From Muscardinus avellanarius (Eukaryota; Chordata; Mammalia; Rodentia; Gliridae), in contig OY726561.1 in the NCBI GenBank assembly GCA_963383645.1, positions 135,239,404-135,303,403 of the forward strand: DNA of 64,000 nucleotides, written 5' to 3'. This document shows positions 44,545 through 55,305 of the stretch, one piece after another. The notes beneath the pieces are model-generated. The model did not search any database. It was not told the DNA's origin and worked only from the letters and a program-made list of their open reading frames with translations. Numbering within the stretch: the first letter of the stretch is position 1; each line of letters opens with the position of its first letter. The position numbers were made by a program, and so were the translations under genes.

Positions 44545-45420
44545 CTATAAAAGTTAACAAACATTTGAAAAATAAGGCATCCCTTCTATATAATAAATCT
44601 CAGTAAAGACAGGAACACCTTTACTTAAATATCTACATAATAGCAACAACTGATATCACACTTTATGGTGAGACAATAAAGGCACTTCTAATAGAAAGAG
44701 ATAAATATGCCTACCAATCTTATTATTGAGTATTTTTCTAAAAGTTCTGGACAATGCAATAAGGCAGGAAAATTAAATTTAAAACATTGACAAATTAGAA
44801 ATAATGGTCCTTTTGAATGGAAACTGTATTACTTTGTGTTTAAATAATAATAATAATGCCTAAACACAAAATAATAAAGTAAAAACGTTTTATTTTAAAT
44901 AATAAAAATAATGCATTTTATCAAAGAAATGTTAAATGATAATACTGCTCAGTATGTTATATAACTATAAAACATATACAAAAACAACTAGGATGTATAA
45001 TAATAAAGAGTACTCCGATTACAGCAAAATGTAAATTACAAGAACTTTAGCAAGAAAGACGTTTGCAATAAAAGTACAAAACTTTGCTGAAAACCATAAA
45101 AGATCACTTGATGAAGGGGAGAGAAATGCCATTTTTGTAAATTAGAAGACATATCTGGTGCAGATGTCTACTCTCTCCCATGTTAATTTAATATTTGGTG
45201 CTCTATCAATAAACATGCCAATGCTTTTGAATTTCACAGTTATTTTATAATTCACCTGGAAAAAAACATACAGGTGAAAGTAGTTTTGAGAATTATGAAA
45301 GCAAACAAGGATGGATGACTTATGCTGCACCATATTAAAGTGTGCAATGAGGCCGCAATAATGAAGGTAGTGCTAGCCTGAAATAAGAGTTGGCAGACTG
45401 ATGAGGCATCTCAGGTGTCC
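44545..45420 (+). pseudogene. L1M ORF2 remnant
   Basis: TTATGGTGAGACAATAAAGG (44663), TTCTGGACAATGCAATAAGG (44745) and TGCAATGAGGCCGCAATAAT (45344) follow L1 ORF2 in order, with heavy decay and AT enrichment. Confidence 0.62.
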
Positions 45421-46069
45421 ACAAACAGATACAGTACTCACCCAGGAATCCAGTGCAAAGGCATAAAATGAAGCAAGTGGGGATAGGCAGGTTATCTCCA
45501 CCCCCCACCACCGCAGGCAGCAATTCTACTGCTTTCAGTGCAGATACTGCAGTTACATATGTTCTTGTGAAATGGATATTGTTGCATAACATGCCCAGCC
45601 TTCTCTTTGCACACCCAACCATCTTATTATTCAATAAGGTTGCTATCTGGAAATCCAGTTGTTCATTATCTGGAATGCACAGCACCTTGTGATGTGTGCT
45701 CACCAGTCTAGCGACTGACTTCCCCACCAATAGATGCTCTGAGTGTCTGTCGCAATTCCTGGACACAAGACAACTTCTGGTAGTCTTGTAATATCAATCA
45801 CTTAGAATGGCTCCTTTCTCCTTTTTTTTTTTTTTTCTGTTACTAAGACCTTTTAATTCTCTTGGTCATTAGTTTTACACTTTTCAATGTGAATCCTTTC
45901 ACCCTGGCAAAGATGGGTGTCCCTGTGTGGTGATCAAGCCATAGCTGGAGGAGTTGGCTTTGCTGTGCGGTCTCTGCCTAGAGGCTGTGGAGTCTCCCTG
46001 GACCTCATGGTTAGACTCCTCATCCCGTTTGTGATCAGAGACTCTGTACCCACCTTTACACACTAGAGG
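45421..46069. other. Unassigned; 143-codon featureless open frame on minus strand
   Basis: 45335-45766 is open on the minus strand for 143 codons. It has no signal peptide, clear domain or splice context, and its 3' end overlaps the L1M remnant. Probably chance; no function is assigned. Confidence 0.3.
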
Positions 46070-46311
46070 CAGAGTGGGTTTTATTTTTTTATTTTTTGTG
46101 GTACTGGGGATGGAACGCCAGGGCCTTCTACCTCTGGGCTATACTCCCAGACCTATTTTATATTTTATTTGGAAACAGGGTCTCACTAAGTTGCTGAGAG
46201 CCTGACTAAATAGCTGAGACTGGCTTCAAATCTGTGCGATCCTCCTGTCTCAGCCTCCCAGGTACTGGGATTGTAAGCATGCACCACCATGCCAGGCTTC
46301 AGAGTGGGTTT
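46070..46311 (-). mobile_element. B1-dID SINE with target duplications
   Basis: CAGAGTGGGTTT lies on both sides (about 46070 and 46300). ID half with GGAACGCCAGGGCCTTC, head CACCACCATGCCAGGCT. Confidence 0.9.
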
Positions 46312-46317
46312 CAGACA

Positions 46318-46320
<3 letters not shown>

Positions 46321-46375
<55 letters not shown>

Positions 46376-46379
46376 TGTT
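46321..46379. repeat. (GT)n microsatellite
   Basis: About 29 GT units with one AT interruption near the end. Confidence 0.95.
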
Positions 46380-46394
46380 AGGATCAGTTTAATC

Positions 46395-46565
46395 AGGATT
46401 GAAATCCCAGCTTTGCTACTATCTGAACAGCTTTAAATAAGCCACATGGGCAGCTTTCCTACACCTCAGTTTTTATACTCGTGAAATGCTAATAGTGACA
46501 TCTCGTGCTTTAGGGCATGATAAGGCTTAAATGAGATGGTACGTGGAAAGTCCACTTGCTGTGCT
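46395..46565 (+). mobile_element. MIR SINE
   Basis: TTGAAATCCCAGCTTTGCTA, ACACCTCAGTTTTTATACTC and ATAAGGCTTAAATGAGATGG follow the MIR consensus in order. Confidence 0.8.
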
Positions 46566-46710
46566 TTGATTACGCCAGGCTGATTTGTGGATATGCAAGA
46601 CCAGGCGCCAGTGGTTTTGCTGGAATACTCTTCTATCGTGGCTCATTCCCTCACCTTCTACAAGCACTTGCTAAATTCCTTTCTCCTTAGTGAGTTCTAT
46701 ACTAGTAATT

Positions 46711-46949
46711 TTAATTAAAATTCTTTTTTTTTTTTGCAGTACTGGGGATGGGACTCAGAGGCATTCTACCTTCAAGTGACTGCCCCAGCCCGATTTTTTA
46801 TTCTTTATTCTTTAAACAGGGTCTCACTGAGTTGCAAAGGACCTCACTAAGTAGCTAAGGCTCTCTGCAAACAGTGTTCCTCCTGTCTCAGCCTCCCAAA
46901 TGCTGGGATTACAAGCATGCGCCACCACACCCAGCTTAATTAAAATTCT
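46711..46949 (-). mobile_element. B1-dID SINE with perfect target duplications
   Basis: TTAATTAAAATTCT at 46711-46724 and 46936-46949 flanks a complete copy. Confidence 0.93.
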
Positions 46950-47112
46950 AAGCCTCTCTTTTTCCACTCTCCAACTTTTCATTTTTCCTTATCACTCTTC
47001 ACCATAAAAAATAGTATTTTACTGAACATTTGTTTCATATATTTTTGGGCCATTTGTATTTCTTTTGAGAAGTGTCTATTTAGTTCAGTTGCCCTTTTTT
47101 TAAAATTTTTAT

Positions 47113-47293
47113 TTTTGGTGGTACTGGGCTCCTGGAAGCCCTTCTACCTCTGAGCTACACTCCCAGACCTATTTTATATTTTTATTTGGAAACAGGGTCT
47201 CTTAAGCCAGCGTGGCTGGCTTTGAACCTGTGTGATCCTCCTGTCCCCGCCTCCCAAGTGCGGGGATTACAAGCGTGCACCACCACACCCGGC
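47113..47293 (-). mobile_element. B1-dID SINE, young subfamily
   Basis: TTTGGTGGTACTGGGCTCCT, GTCTCTTAAGCCAGCGTGGC, CAAGTGCGGGGATTACAAGC, head CACCACACCCGGC. Confidence 0.9.
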
Positions 47294-47309
47294 CCATTTT
47301 TAATTTTTT

Positions 47310-47475
47310 TTTTTGGTGGTATTTGTTAAGTTTTCTGAGTTTTTTTTATATATTCTAGATATTAGTCCTCTGTCAGAGGAATAGCTGGTGAAGAATTTCT
47401 CCCATTCAGATTCTCAATTGTTTATTTTGCTATGCAGAGCATTTTAATTTCATATTATCTCTTTATTAATCATTA
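47310..47475 (-). mobile_element. Inverted 5' part of a twin-primed L1
   Basis: TATATTCTAGATATTAGTCC and TTCTCCCATTCAGATTCTCA are antisense ORF2. They join directly to the sense 3' part at about 47478. Confidence 0.72.
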
Positions 47476-47477
47476 AG

Positions 47478-47958
47478 TGTCCAGTAACAGTCGAATGGAT
47501 AAAGAAAAGGTGGTATATACACACAGCTGAGTTTTACTCGGCCATAAAGAAGAATAGAATTATGTCATTTGTAGAAAAATTGTTGGAACTAGAGAATATT
47601 ATGCTGAGATGAGCCAGTTTTAGAAAGATCAGGATTATAGGTTTTCTCTCATATGCAGAGGCTGGAGAGAAAATGGAAGACAAAAGGGACCTCAGATAAA
47701 CGAAGAGAGAGGCCAGAAGAATAGTGGACGGGGGAGGTAGGGAGAGGAAAGCAAGGATTGAGGAAGGGAACAGTCCAACTGATGCCATGTCCATCTATGA
47801 AGGTATCACTACCAATATCACTAAGTGTATTTAAGAAAGGAGACCCTGGGAGAGATGCAGAGGGAGTCCACCAAATCACAGGTGCATGGACTTTTATATC
47901 ACTTTCAGTCTCACTTGGATGTATGATTACAGTGCACCAACAGAAATATAAAAATATA
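47478..47958 (+). mobile_element. Sense 3' part of a twin-primed L1
   Basis: GTCCAGTAACAGTCGAATGG, TTTTACTCGGCCATAAAGAA and CATATGCAGAGGCTGGAGAG, ending TACAGTGCACCAACAGAAAT. Confidence 0.8.
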
Positions 47959-49070
47959 TGAGATAATTTTCATGTTATTGTTTATTGTTAGTCACCTATT
48001 CCCTCTTGCTAGGTCTTGTTGAGAACTGATAGTTCCTGAGCACCTGGAAAGAGTATCTATTCCAGTATCTATTTCCAAGTGGTTTGGGATCTCTACTAAG
48101 TAAATATTTGTTGAATGAGTGAATGCTGTACTTAGCAGTGCCAATATCAGAATAGTGCCGAGAGCCTACCTAAGATGCGTTCATGCGTCCACTCGAAAAG
48201 GTTAAGGTCTTTGCCGAAGGCAAACACTAGTCTGAGGTCTAGATGGGGTTGGGGTATCCCAGCAGAAATCCTTCACCCAGATCTTTACCTAAGAGGCGTC
48301 AGGCAGGCTGAGACGCCTTTGTATGAAGTAGACACTTAAATAAAGGTCTATTGACTGCATTTAGTGATGGCTTGCATTTGTAGACTTTGAGGATCAGGAC
48401 AACTGTGGTCTGGATGTTAACAGCTCTATGACCTATTGGTAAATATCTTTGCTCCTCTGGAGCAAGAGCTCAACTTTTACCTAAACTTACCTAAAATTCA
48501 GCCTGGGAGCTGTTATTCTCTGGTAGCTGAAAATAAAAAGGGAGGACCCATTGGAAAGAAAAGCTCAGGAGTCCACATGAACAAAAGCAGAACACACTTT
48601 CCAGCTTTCAGACCAGCAAAAAATAATGGTGCATCCAGTCTTGGTGTTGGAAAAAGCATTGGCTAGCTGGGGCCATGGGTGAGTCAGAGGTCAGATGCAT
48701 TCAGAGACGTGTCGACAAAGAGAGTGTCCAGGGAGTAAGACTAGGTGCTGGTTTCTGTGGAGTCCATGGAGATGGTTGAGGGCTGATTATTTGAAAACAA
48801 CTTGGAATGCATTGTGTGGGGACACTGTCTGAACACACAGACATACTCCCACACTTCTTTCTTGCATCCTTCCTTCTCCTCCTTGGACATTGCCTCCTCT
48901 CTTCCCTCACCACTCTTCAGTACCTCTGCCTTGGTTCCTCTGCTTTGGGAAAACAGTGGTCCCCACATTTTTGTGAGCATCAGAAGTACATGGAAACCTT
49001 ATAAAATTTCATTTCTGATCCACTGTATCTGAGTTGGGGCCCAAGAATGTGCATTCTTCATAAGCTTTCA
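47959..49070. other. Unassigned non-coding sequence
   Basis: 48030-48140 is L2/MIR-like (AGTAAATATTTGTTGAATGA). Otherwise no gene or repeat is recognised. Confidence 0.4.
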
Positions 49071-49074
49071 GGTG

Positions 49075-49096
49075 ATGCTGCTGCTGCTGCTGCTGG
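49075..49096 (+). repeat. (CTG)n trinucleotide repeat, short
   Basis: Six or seven CTG units. Confidence 0.9.
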
Positions 49097-49179
49097 CTGG
49101 AGGACTCACATTTTGAGAAGCACTGCTCTGCTGCCTGCAAAACCTCCCTAATTCTCTGTTCGCCTCTCTCATCATTGTC

Positions 49180-49566
49180 TGCTCCTCCTCCTCCTCCTCC
49201 TCCTCCTCATCATCATCTTCCTTCTCTTCCTTCTCTTCCTCCTCTTCTTCCCCTTCTCTTCCCTTCCTCTTCCTCCTTCTCCTCTTCCTCCTCCTTCTCT
49301 TCCTCCTCTTCTTCCCCTTCTCCCTTCCTCTTCCTCCTTCTCCTCTTCCTCCTCCTTCTCTTCCTCCTCCTCTTCTTCCTCCTCCTCCCCTCCTCTTCCT
49401 CTTCATCCCTTCTCCTCTTCCTCTTCCTCCTATTCCTCCCCTCCCTCCTCCTCTTCCTCCTCCTCCTTCTTCTCTTCTCCTCCTCCTCCTCCTCCTCCTC
49501 CTCCTCCTCCTCCTCCTTCTTCTTCTTCTTCTTCTTCTTCTTCTTCTTCTTCTTCTTCTTCTTCTT

Positions 49567-49618
<52 letters not shown>
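49180..49618. repeat. Long polypyrimidine tract (CCT)n/(CTT)n/(CT)n at a SINE tail
   Basis: About 440 bases almost wholly C and T on the plus strand: CCT triplets, mixed TTCCTC blocks, about seventeen CTT, then about 25 CT. It adjoins the tail side of the minus-strand SINE at 49625. Arg/Glu- or Ser/Phe-rich frames through it are repeat products. Confidence 0.96.
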
Positions 49619-49623
<5 letters not shown>

Positions 49624-49624
49624 C

Positions 49625-49831
49625 TTTTTGGTATGGGGATTGAACCCAGGGGCATTCTACCTCTACCTTCCACCAATCTACCTCCCACATTTTTTACTTT
49701 TTGTTTTGGAATAGGGCTTTGCTAAATTGCTGAGGGCCTTGATCAATTGCTGAGGCTGATCTCAAACCTGAAATCCTCCTGTCTCAGCCTCCAAAGTACT
49801 GGGATTACAGTATGAACCACCATATCCAGCT
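49625..49831 (-). mobile_element. B1-dID SINE, old
   Basis: GGTATGGGGATTGAACCCAG, AATTGCTGAGGGCCTTGATC, CCTCCAAAGTACTGGGATTA, head CACCATATCCAGCT. Confidence 0.87.
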
Positions 49832-49892
49832 ACTTTCGTCTTTCTTTTCTATTCATTCTTATTCATATTTTATAATTATTCTCTCTTCCTCT

Positions 49893-49940
49893 TCTCTCCT
49901 CTCCTCTCCTCTCCTCTCCTCTCCTCTCCTCTCCTCTCCC
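49893..49940. repeat. (CTCTC)n pentanucleotide repeat
   Basis: About nine CTCTC units. Confidence 0.93.
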
Positions 49941-52270
49941 CTTTGATGCTCTGATATCCCTGACTTCTATATTCATAGCTTACAATCAGGAGCAGGCTAG
50001 AGAAAGAAGTCCAAGTCCCATTACCCTATATCCTAGACAGAAATTCCCTTGTCTCTGATGCTCTCCTGAAGCCCAATGTGCATCTCCCTGCCAGTGACTG
50101 TGATGCCCTCAGAGACAAGGTGGGAGAGAGAGCTTCCATTCCCTCCACAGGACAGGTCTGTGCCTCTGCTCCTCTCTCCCACAGAGAATGCCTGAGAATC
50201 TTCAAAGACCCCTGGGGGAGGGGGGATGATAGAAAGTGAATCCATTAAGAGGCGCAAAAGCTGACAGTTTCAAAAATAATGATCTGGGCTTCCTCTTATT
50301 TAAGCCTACCCAGCTGCCCTGCTGCTTTCATAGCTCCTGCGACTGACACTCAGCGACGTTCAGAATTAAAAATACATAAGTGTTTTCTGAAAAAGCTGCT
50401 AATTTGAAGGTCATTAGCAGCCCCAAACATATTTCTTTCATTTATTAAAAAAGGTATTAAATAAAGCTATTCACATGTACCCTTCTCCCTCGGCGCCTGC
50501 CTGCGTATTCCCTCCAGAATAAAACTGTCTGCCTCACCTTGGCCCCAGCTATGTGGCCTCCTGCCGGCCTTCACCTCCTGCACCTGCCCTCTCCCTGACA
50601 CCTGCCTGGCAGCCCGCGATACCCAGAGGAGCCCATGACTCTCAGCGGACTGGGATGATGTAAACGGCCATTAGAGTCAGTGAAATGGCCCAGTCTTCCA
50701 GGAAAAGGGCACTTCCGGCAGTTAAGTGCTGATGGGTTCAGAGGCACTTGCCTCAGTAATGAGGATATTTGGGATAATTTCCCCTGCAAGCGGCAGCTTG
50801 TGCCCTAGATTCCTTAGGTCTATGTCACAGGAGCCCAGCAGGCTCACCTCCCGAGGGGCTGAGGCCCCTTGCCTCTATCCCACTGCTTCACCGAGATGGC
50901 CATCAGAAGTCAACGCTCACATCAGGACCCTGTGCATGCACATCAGGAGGGAGACGTCCACACCTTGCTTGGTCTTGCAGGCCCAGGTGCATTTGACTTC
51001 GCAAGGCTGTCAACTGCCGCAGCCTGGGACCTTGTCTTTACGTGTGCATGGGTGTGCATAGCATCTCTCCCCCCACCCCCTTCTCTCTCTCACATCCCTG
51101 TCCCCTGGTGGCTTTCCTTCAGCCAGCCCTGCTGCACAGCCCCTACTCTCTCTTCTAGACTATTTGTGTTAGAAGGGAAATTACTGGGAGCTCCACTTGT
51201 CAGCAGCTTCCTTGAAAATCCTACTTGCACAAGGAGGAGGGGGACGGGGGGGGGCAAGGGGAGGGAAGGCGATGAGGCTGGGGGTTGTGGTTGCCATAGA
51301 AATCTAGAAATGGGACTGACAGCTGAAAAGCAGCTCAGAGCATAGGAGGAGGGGGGAATAAGAGGGGCGTGAGTGGAGGTGGAGCCCGCAGGACTTGCTG
51401 CTGGCCAACATGAAACACATTAACAGGGAGGGCCGTGTGTGTAGGGTCCCGGCCCAGGGTTTTAAATTCTGCCAAAGAGAGCAGGACTGGGAAATTAATG
51501 CAATCACAGGGCCTGGAATTAGAGAAATATCGGAATCGACAGAAACAGGCAGATGCACAGGGGAATCATCCAACCGCTTGCAAAGCACCCCAAAGAGAGT
51601 GATCTCAAACCTTCCTGCCTGGGCGAGGTGCAGCCCATGTGTGAGGCCACCTTGGAATCAGGACGCGTAGCCAAGAGAAGCCAGCGGTGTGCTCCAGCTC
51701 CCGTTAGCGTCTTCCCTCTGAGATTTATTCCTTCATTATGAAAAAGTCATTTTGGGCTTACTTAACCAATTTTGCCTCACTGCTCCTATTTCTTCTAATT
51801 ACATGTGTGCGGCAGCCGATTATGCTGGCTTCTCATCGTCGGCTGGGAAGGGACGGCTTCCCCGTCGCCTGTGGAGTGCAATCAATCTTACCCCAGGTTG
51901 CCGCAGGAAAACTCTAGGGGCTCAGAGGCCTTGGAGGTGGGTTGACAGCCCTGAAAGCCAGTGTGGGAGGCAGGCGGCCTTCGGGTCCCAGTGACATTTG
52001 TGTAAAAGCTGGCAGCAGAGGTCCTGGTGGGCAGTGAGGAGGGATGCAGGCAGTTGGAGGCTGAGCCTCTCAAGTCAGCCCCTTTTCTGGAAGTGCAAAC
52101 CTGATTGATTCTCCCTGGGTGTTGGAAAGCCAGGGGCTGTCTGGACAGGGCCACCTTCCCACCTGCAGATTCCTAGCCCAGGAGGCCCAGAAATCAGACA
52201 CTGGATCTCCTTCAGGATGCCTGCCTCTAGTGTAGCACTTCTCATGCCATTTAAAAAAAATCTATAAATT
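49941..52270. other. Longest repeat-poor, GC-rich stretch; no gene identified
   Basis: 2.3 kb with little recognisable repeat. It has patches that look constrained: an AT-rich block at 50390-50470 (TAATTTGAAGGTCATTAGCA) and 51740-51840 (CTTCTAATTACATGTGTGCG). Open frames up to 158 codons (50869-51345) lack family features. It may hold regulatory sequence or a distant exon flank; neither can be shown here. Confidence 0.4.
51231..51304 (+). promoter_or_regulatory. G-quadruplex-capable run plus RFX X-box-like motif (candidate)
   Basis: Runs of 5, 10, 4 and 3 G separated by 1-3 bases (51237-51266) fit a quadruplex pattern. GTTGCCATAGAAAT at 51290-51303 resembles half of an RFX X-box (GTTGCCATGGCAAC). 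Function is inferred only. Confidence 0.35.
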
Positions 52271-52275
52271 TGTTT

Positions 52276-52331
52276 AACATATATACATGTATATATGCAT
52301 ATATATATACATATATATATACATATATAGA
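52276..52331. repeat. AT/ATAC-rich low-complexity tract
   Basis: Alternating ATATAC and TATATA, ending near 52331. Confidence 0.88.
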
Positions 52332-52361
52332 TTTACAGTTTAACATATTTAAGGAAAATTC

Positions 52362-53295
52362 TATTTTTTAATGTTTGATTTTTAAATTTTTACTGGTGTC
52401 TCTTAGTTATAGATGGTAGATTCATGGTGACACACTGATACATGCACACAGCATCTCTGGATCCCTCTCAGTCCCCACCCCTCCCCTTTCCCTCTCCTCC
52501 CACTCTGGTGATGCTTTCAGATGCAAACTTGACATTATTTGGTTTGTTTCCTTCTTCCAGCCTCGTTTCCCCCACTCTCATCCTCTTTCCCCCATCTACT
52601 TCCCCTATTCTCATGATCTCTCTCTTCCCATTTTCATAAAATCCTTTTCCTTTTACTCTTTTTCCTCTGGCTTCCACATATGTTGTAGTTAGATATAGCC
52701 CGGCCCTTGGAGAGCTCATAAATTGGTGTTTGGAGCAGATGTCATTGCGTCTTGAGAGTTGTAATCCCAACAGTGGATTTATCTGGGTGGTGGTCTGGCC
52801 CAACAAGATGTGCCTGGAGGGATGGATTCCTGGGGACGCAGCCTTGAGGACTATAAATGGTTCCTCCTCCCCTGCTCTTGTTCTTGCTTCTGGCTTCCAT
52901 GAGGAGCAAAGCTTTGTGCTCTCCCTCTCTTCGCCTCTGGCTGCCACGCCGTGAGATCGCTGTCCCCAGCCTCACATGGACTGAATCTGAAACTTTGAGA
53001 AAATAAATCTTCCTTCCTCAGAGTGGCATGGTCAAGTCTTTGGATTATGGCTGTAAGAATGCTAACCGGAACAACATACAAGAGGAAACACACAGACCTT
53101 GACTTTCTGAGTGTGGCTCATCTCATTATCATGATGTCTCCTCCATTTCCATCCATCTTCCTGAAAATGCTATGAGTTTGTTCTTCTTTATAGCTGAGTA
53201 AAACTCCATTGTGTGTGAACCACTTTTTTTATCAATTCATCTAGTGATGGATACTAGTTTGGTTCCATACCTGGACAATTGTGAGTTTTGCTGCT
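52362..53295 (-). mobile_element. L1 3' end (minus), split by a solo LTR
   Basis: Plus strand TTTTTACTGGTGTCTCTTAG begins the antisense 3'UTR. After the LTR it continues CTGAGTGTGGCTCATCTCAT and GCTGAGTAAAACTCCATTGT. It joins a sense ORF2 piece at about 53296, a twin-priming structure. Confidence 0.78.
52676..53078 (+). mobile_element. Solo LTR, MaLR/ERVL-type, with 5-bp target duplications
   Basis: LTR 52681-53073 opens TGTTGTAGTTAGATATAGCC and closes GCTAACCGGAACA (TG...CA). ACATA occurs at 52676-52680 and 53074-53078. GAGAAAATAAATCTTCC near the end holds an AATAAA signal. Removing it restores a continuous L1 3' end. Confidence 0.85.
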
Positions 53296-53480
53296 AATTC
53301 CTCACATTAATAGAACTAAGAACAAAAATATCATGATCACCTCACTAGATGTAGAAAAGGCATCTGACAAAATCCAACCCTCATTTGTGCTAAAAACTCT
53401 GAAGAAATTAGGAATAGAAGAAACTTATCTCAACATCATGTCATTTTTAATTGACCCCTATTTGACTGAGAGCTCTCATG
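53296..53480 (+). pseudogene. Sense L1 ORF2 RT piece (inverted end of the minus L1)
   Basis: TCACATTAATAGAACTAAGA and ATGATCACCTCACTAGATGT, then AAAGGCATCTGACAAAATCC, correspond to the RT core of ORF2. A short open frame runs through it. Confidence 0.78.
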
Positions 53481-54075
53481 GAGCCAAGACTGGGTGTGGC
53501 ACTCAGAGATTCAGTAAAGATTTATGAGTGAATGAATGAATGAATTTATATATGAATAAATATGTTGACCTCTTGAAGATTCTTCTCATGCCATTCACTG
53601 CCACTGCTCTCTCCTCTACTTCTCCAGCTTACTTGGTTCCACAGAACACCATTTGCCAAGGAGACAGATTCCACTGTGGATGACTGTCCTCTGTCCTGGT
53701 GCATTAGTCCGGAAACACTGTCTTTTCAGCACTGACCATGGTACATCAACTTTTCATCAGTCTCAGTTGTCTTGTGGAACTTTCTTTGTTTCTACCTTTC
53801 AGTAATGATAATCAGTATTGTAGTCAAATAAGATTCTCTTGAACCAGTTCTCAAGAATGATGGCAAGACACCACTGGTAAGGATTGCCTGATGAGGTTGA
53901 TTAGACAGCCCTAGGGTTTGGATTTACTTGGTGAGGCTTTTGCAGATATTTTACAGATATCCTAAACTTTACTACATCCTCTGATTCCGGAAGTTGCCTC
54001 TTCAGGTCGCCTTAAGCAGGTCATATCCAAGTTGACCTTAGTCCAGAGCAGGAGCTCTTTCTTACCACGGGATTA
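53481..54075. other. Unassigned non-coding sequence
   Basis: No gene or named repeat, apart from a short GAAT repeat at 53527-53550. Confidence 0.35.
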
Positions 54076-54315
54076 GACCAGGACTCAGCAAACTACAACC
54101 CAGGTCACATAAGTGGCCCACCTGCCATTATTTTTTGTAAATAAAGTTTTATTGGGATATAGCCATACCCATGCATCAAAACACTGTTTATGACTACTTT
54201 TGTGCAGCAATGTCAAGAGTTGGAAAGTTTCAACAGAGACCATATGGTCCACAAAGCCTAAAATATATTTACTATCTTGATTTTGATAGAAAAAATGTTA
54301 CCATCCCCGGGGGTA
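54076..54315 (+). mobile_element. Non-autonomous hAT-type DNA transposon fossil (MER class)
   Basis: CTCAGCAAACTACAACCCAG, GTAAATAAAGTTTTATTGGG and AGAGACCATATGGTCCACAA, then CCTAAAATATATTTACTATC, match a common mammalian MER element. Exact name uncertain. Confidence 0.68.
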
Positions 54316-55143
54316 GCTCTGCTGCACTAAAGCTTAGAAGAGATGCTTAGTTTGTTGTTCTCCTTCTTGCTGCATTTCTCACTAGCCATGCGACTGAGCA
54401 GCGCAAATAGTTAACTAAAGCTCAGCACCATATGACAGTTTGCAAATAAGACCAAAGGAATGATGTTCAGTCAAATGAAATCAGCTGTACAGTAATGCCC
54501 CCTGGGCCAGACAAGTTAATGCTTGGCAAACTGCCCTTTCTGTGAAACATCCCAGCAGGAGCTGAGCCCCATGGCGGAGGAGGGGGAAAAAAACAACAAA
54601 AAAATGTTAATTGTTAAATTGGATGTCACATAGAATATCTTTCAATGTTGCAGTGGGCACTTTGCATTCGGGAAATATCAAATAGTAAGTAAGGCTGCAT
54701 TTCACCAGTAAGAAGCGACGATCTCTCTGCACTGGGAATAATGGAGATGGAGTTGGTTTCATCTGCTCCATCCTACAGGGAGCCCTGCCACCAGGTGCCC
54801 TACTCAGCTACAGCGTTTCACTTGGAGCACAAACAAAACCACATGAGCAAGATGGTGTGCACAGGGTCCCAAAGAGTTGTGATAGAAATGATCCATCCTT
54901 GAGCCGGGGCTGAAGGAGCTTCAAGAAGAATCAATGTAATGATGAGAATGGTTGGGTTTCCTAGGTTAGAGGTGATTCATGGCATAGGCACCTGTGGTGC
55001 CTTGCTTAACCTTGGGAGACAGCTAAGAGAAGCTTCAGGGAGCCCTAAGAATGTGCACAGACTCCAACCAGCAGCACCTGCCATGTGACAACTCAAAGAC
55101 ATGTCCCCATGGCAAGCCCAGCTTGGGTTACAATAAAAATAAC
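54316..55143. other. Unassigned non-coding sequence
   Basis: No gene or repeat recognised. Confidence 0.35.
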
Positions 55144-55305
55144 AGAGCCCAGCAAGGTGAGACAGGAGAAATGCAGACTATAGACAGTCTCAAAAACTTG
55201 ATGAAAACCTGTTTCAGAATAAGATTTAAAAACTAGGGCTGGCAGTATAACTTAGATGTAGTATGTCCCTGAGTTCAATCCCCGGTACAAAAAAAAAACC
55301 AAGTA
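55144..55305 (+). mobile_element. B1-dID SINE, strongly diverged
   Basis: B1 half barely recognisable (GTGAGACAGGAGAAATGCAG); ID half clear (GGGCTGGCAGTATAACTTAG, GAGTTCAATCCCCGGTAC) with poly(A). Confidence 0.75.

Noticed and set aside
45335..45766. 143-codon minus-strand open frame as a gene
   Set aside because: No start context, domain, signal peptide or exon signals recognised, and one end overlaps decayed L1 sequence.
49075..49096. CTG repeat as a disease-type expansion locus
   Set aside because: Only six or seven units and no gene context.
49068..49714. Arg/Glu-rich (206 codons) and Ser/Phe/Leu-rich (179 codons) frames
   Set aside because: Both come from the polypyrimidine tract; stop codons cannot easily arise in such sequence.
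50869..51345. 158-codon frame as a candidate gene in the repeat-poor block
   Set aside because: GC-rich context makes chance open frames likely; no family motif, and overlapping frames of similar length exist on the same strand.
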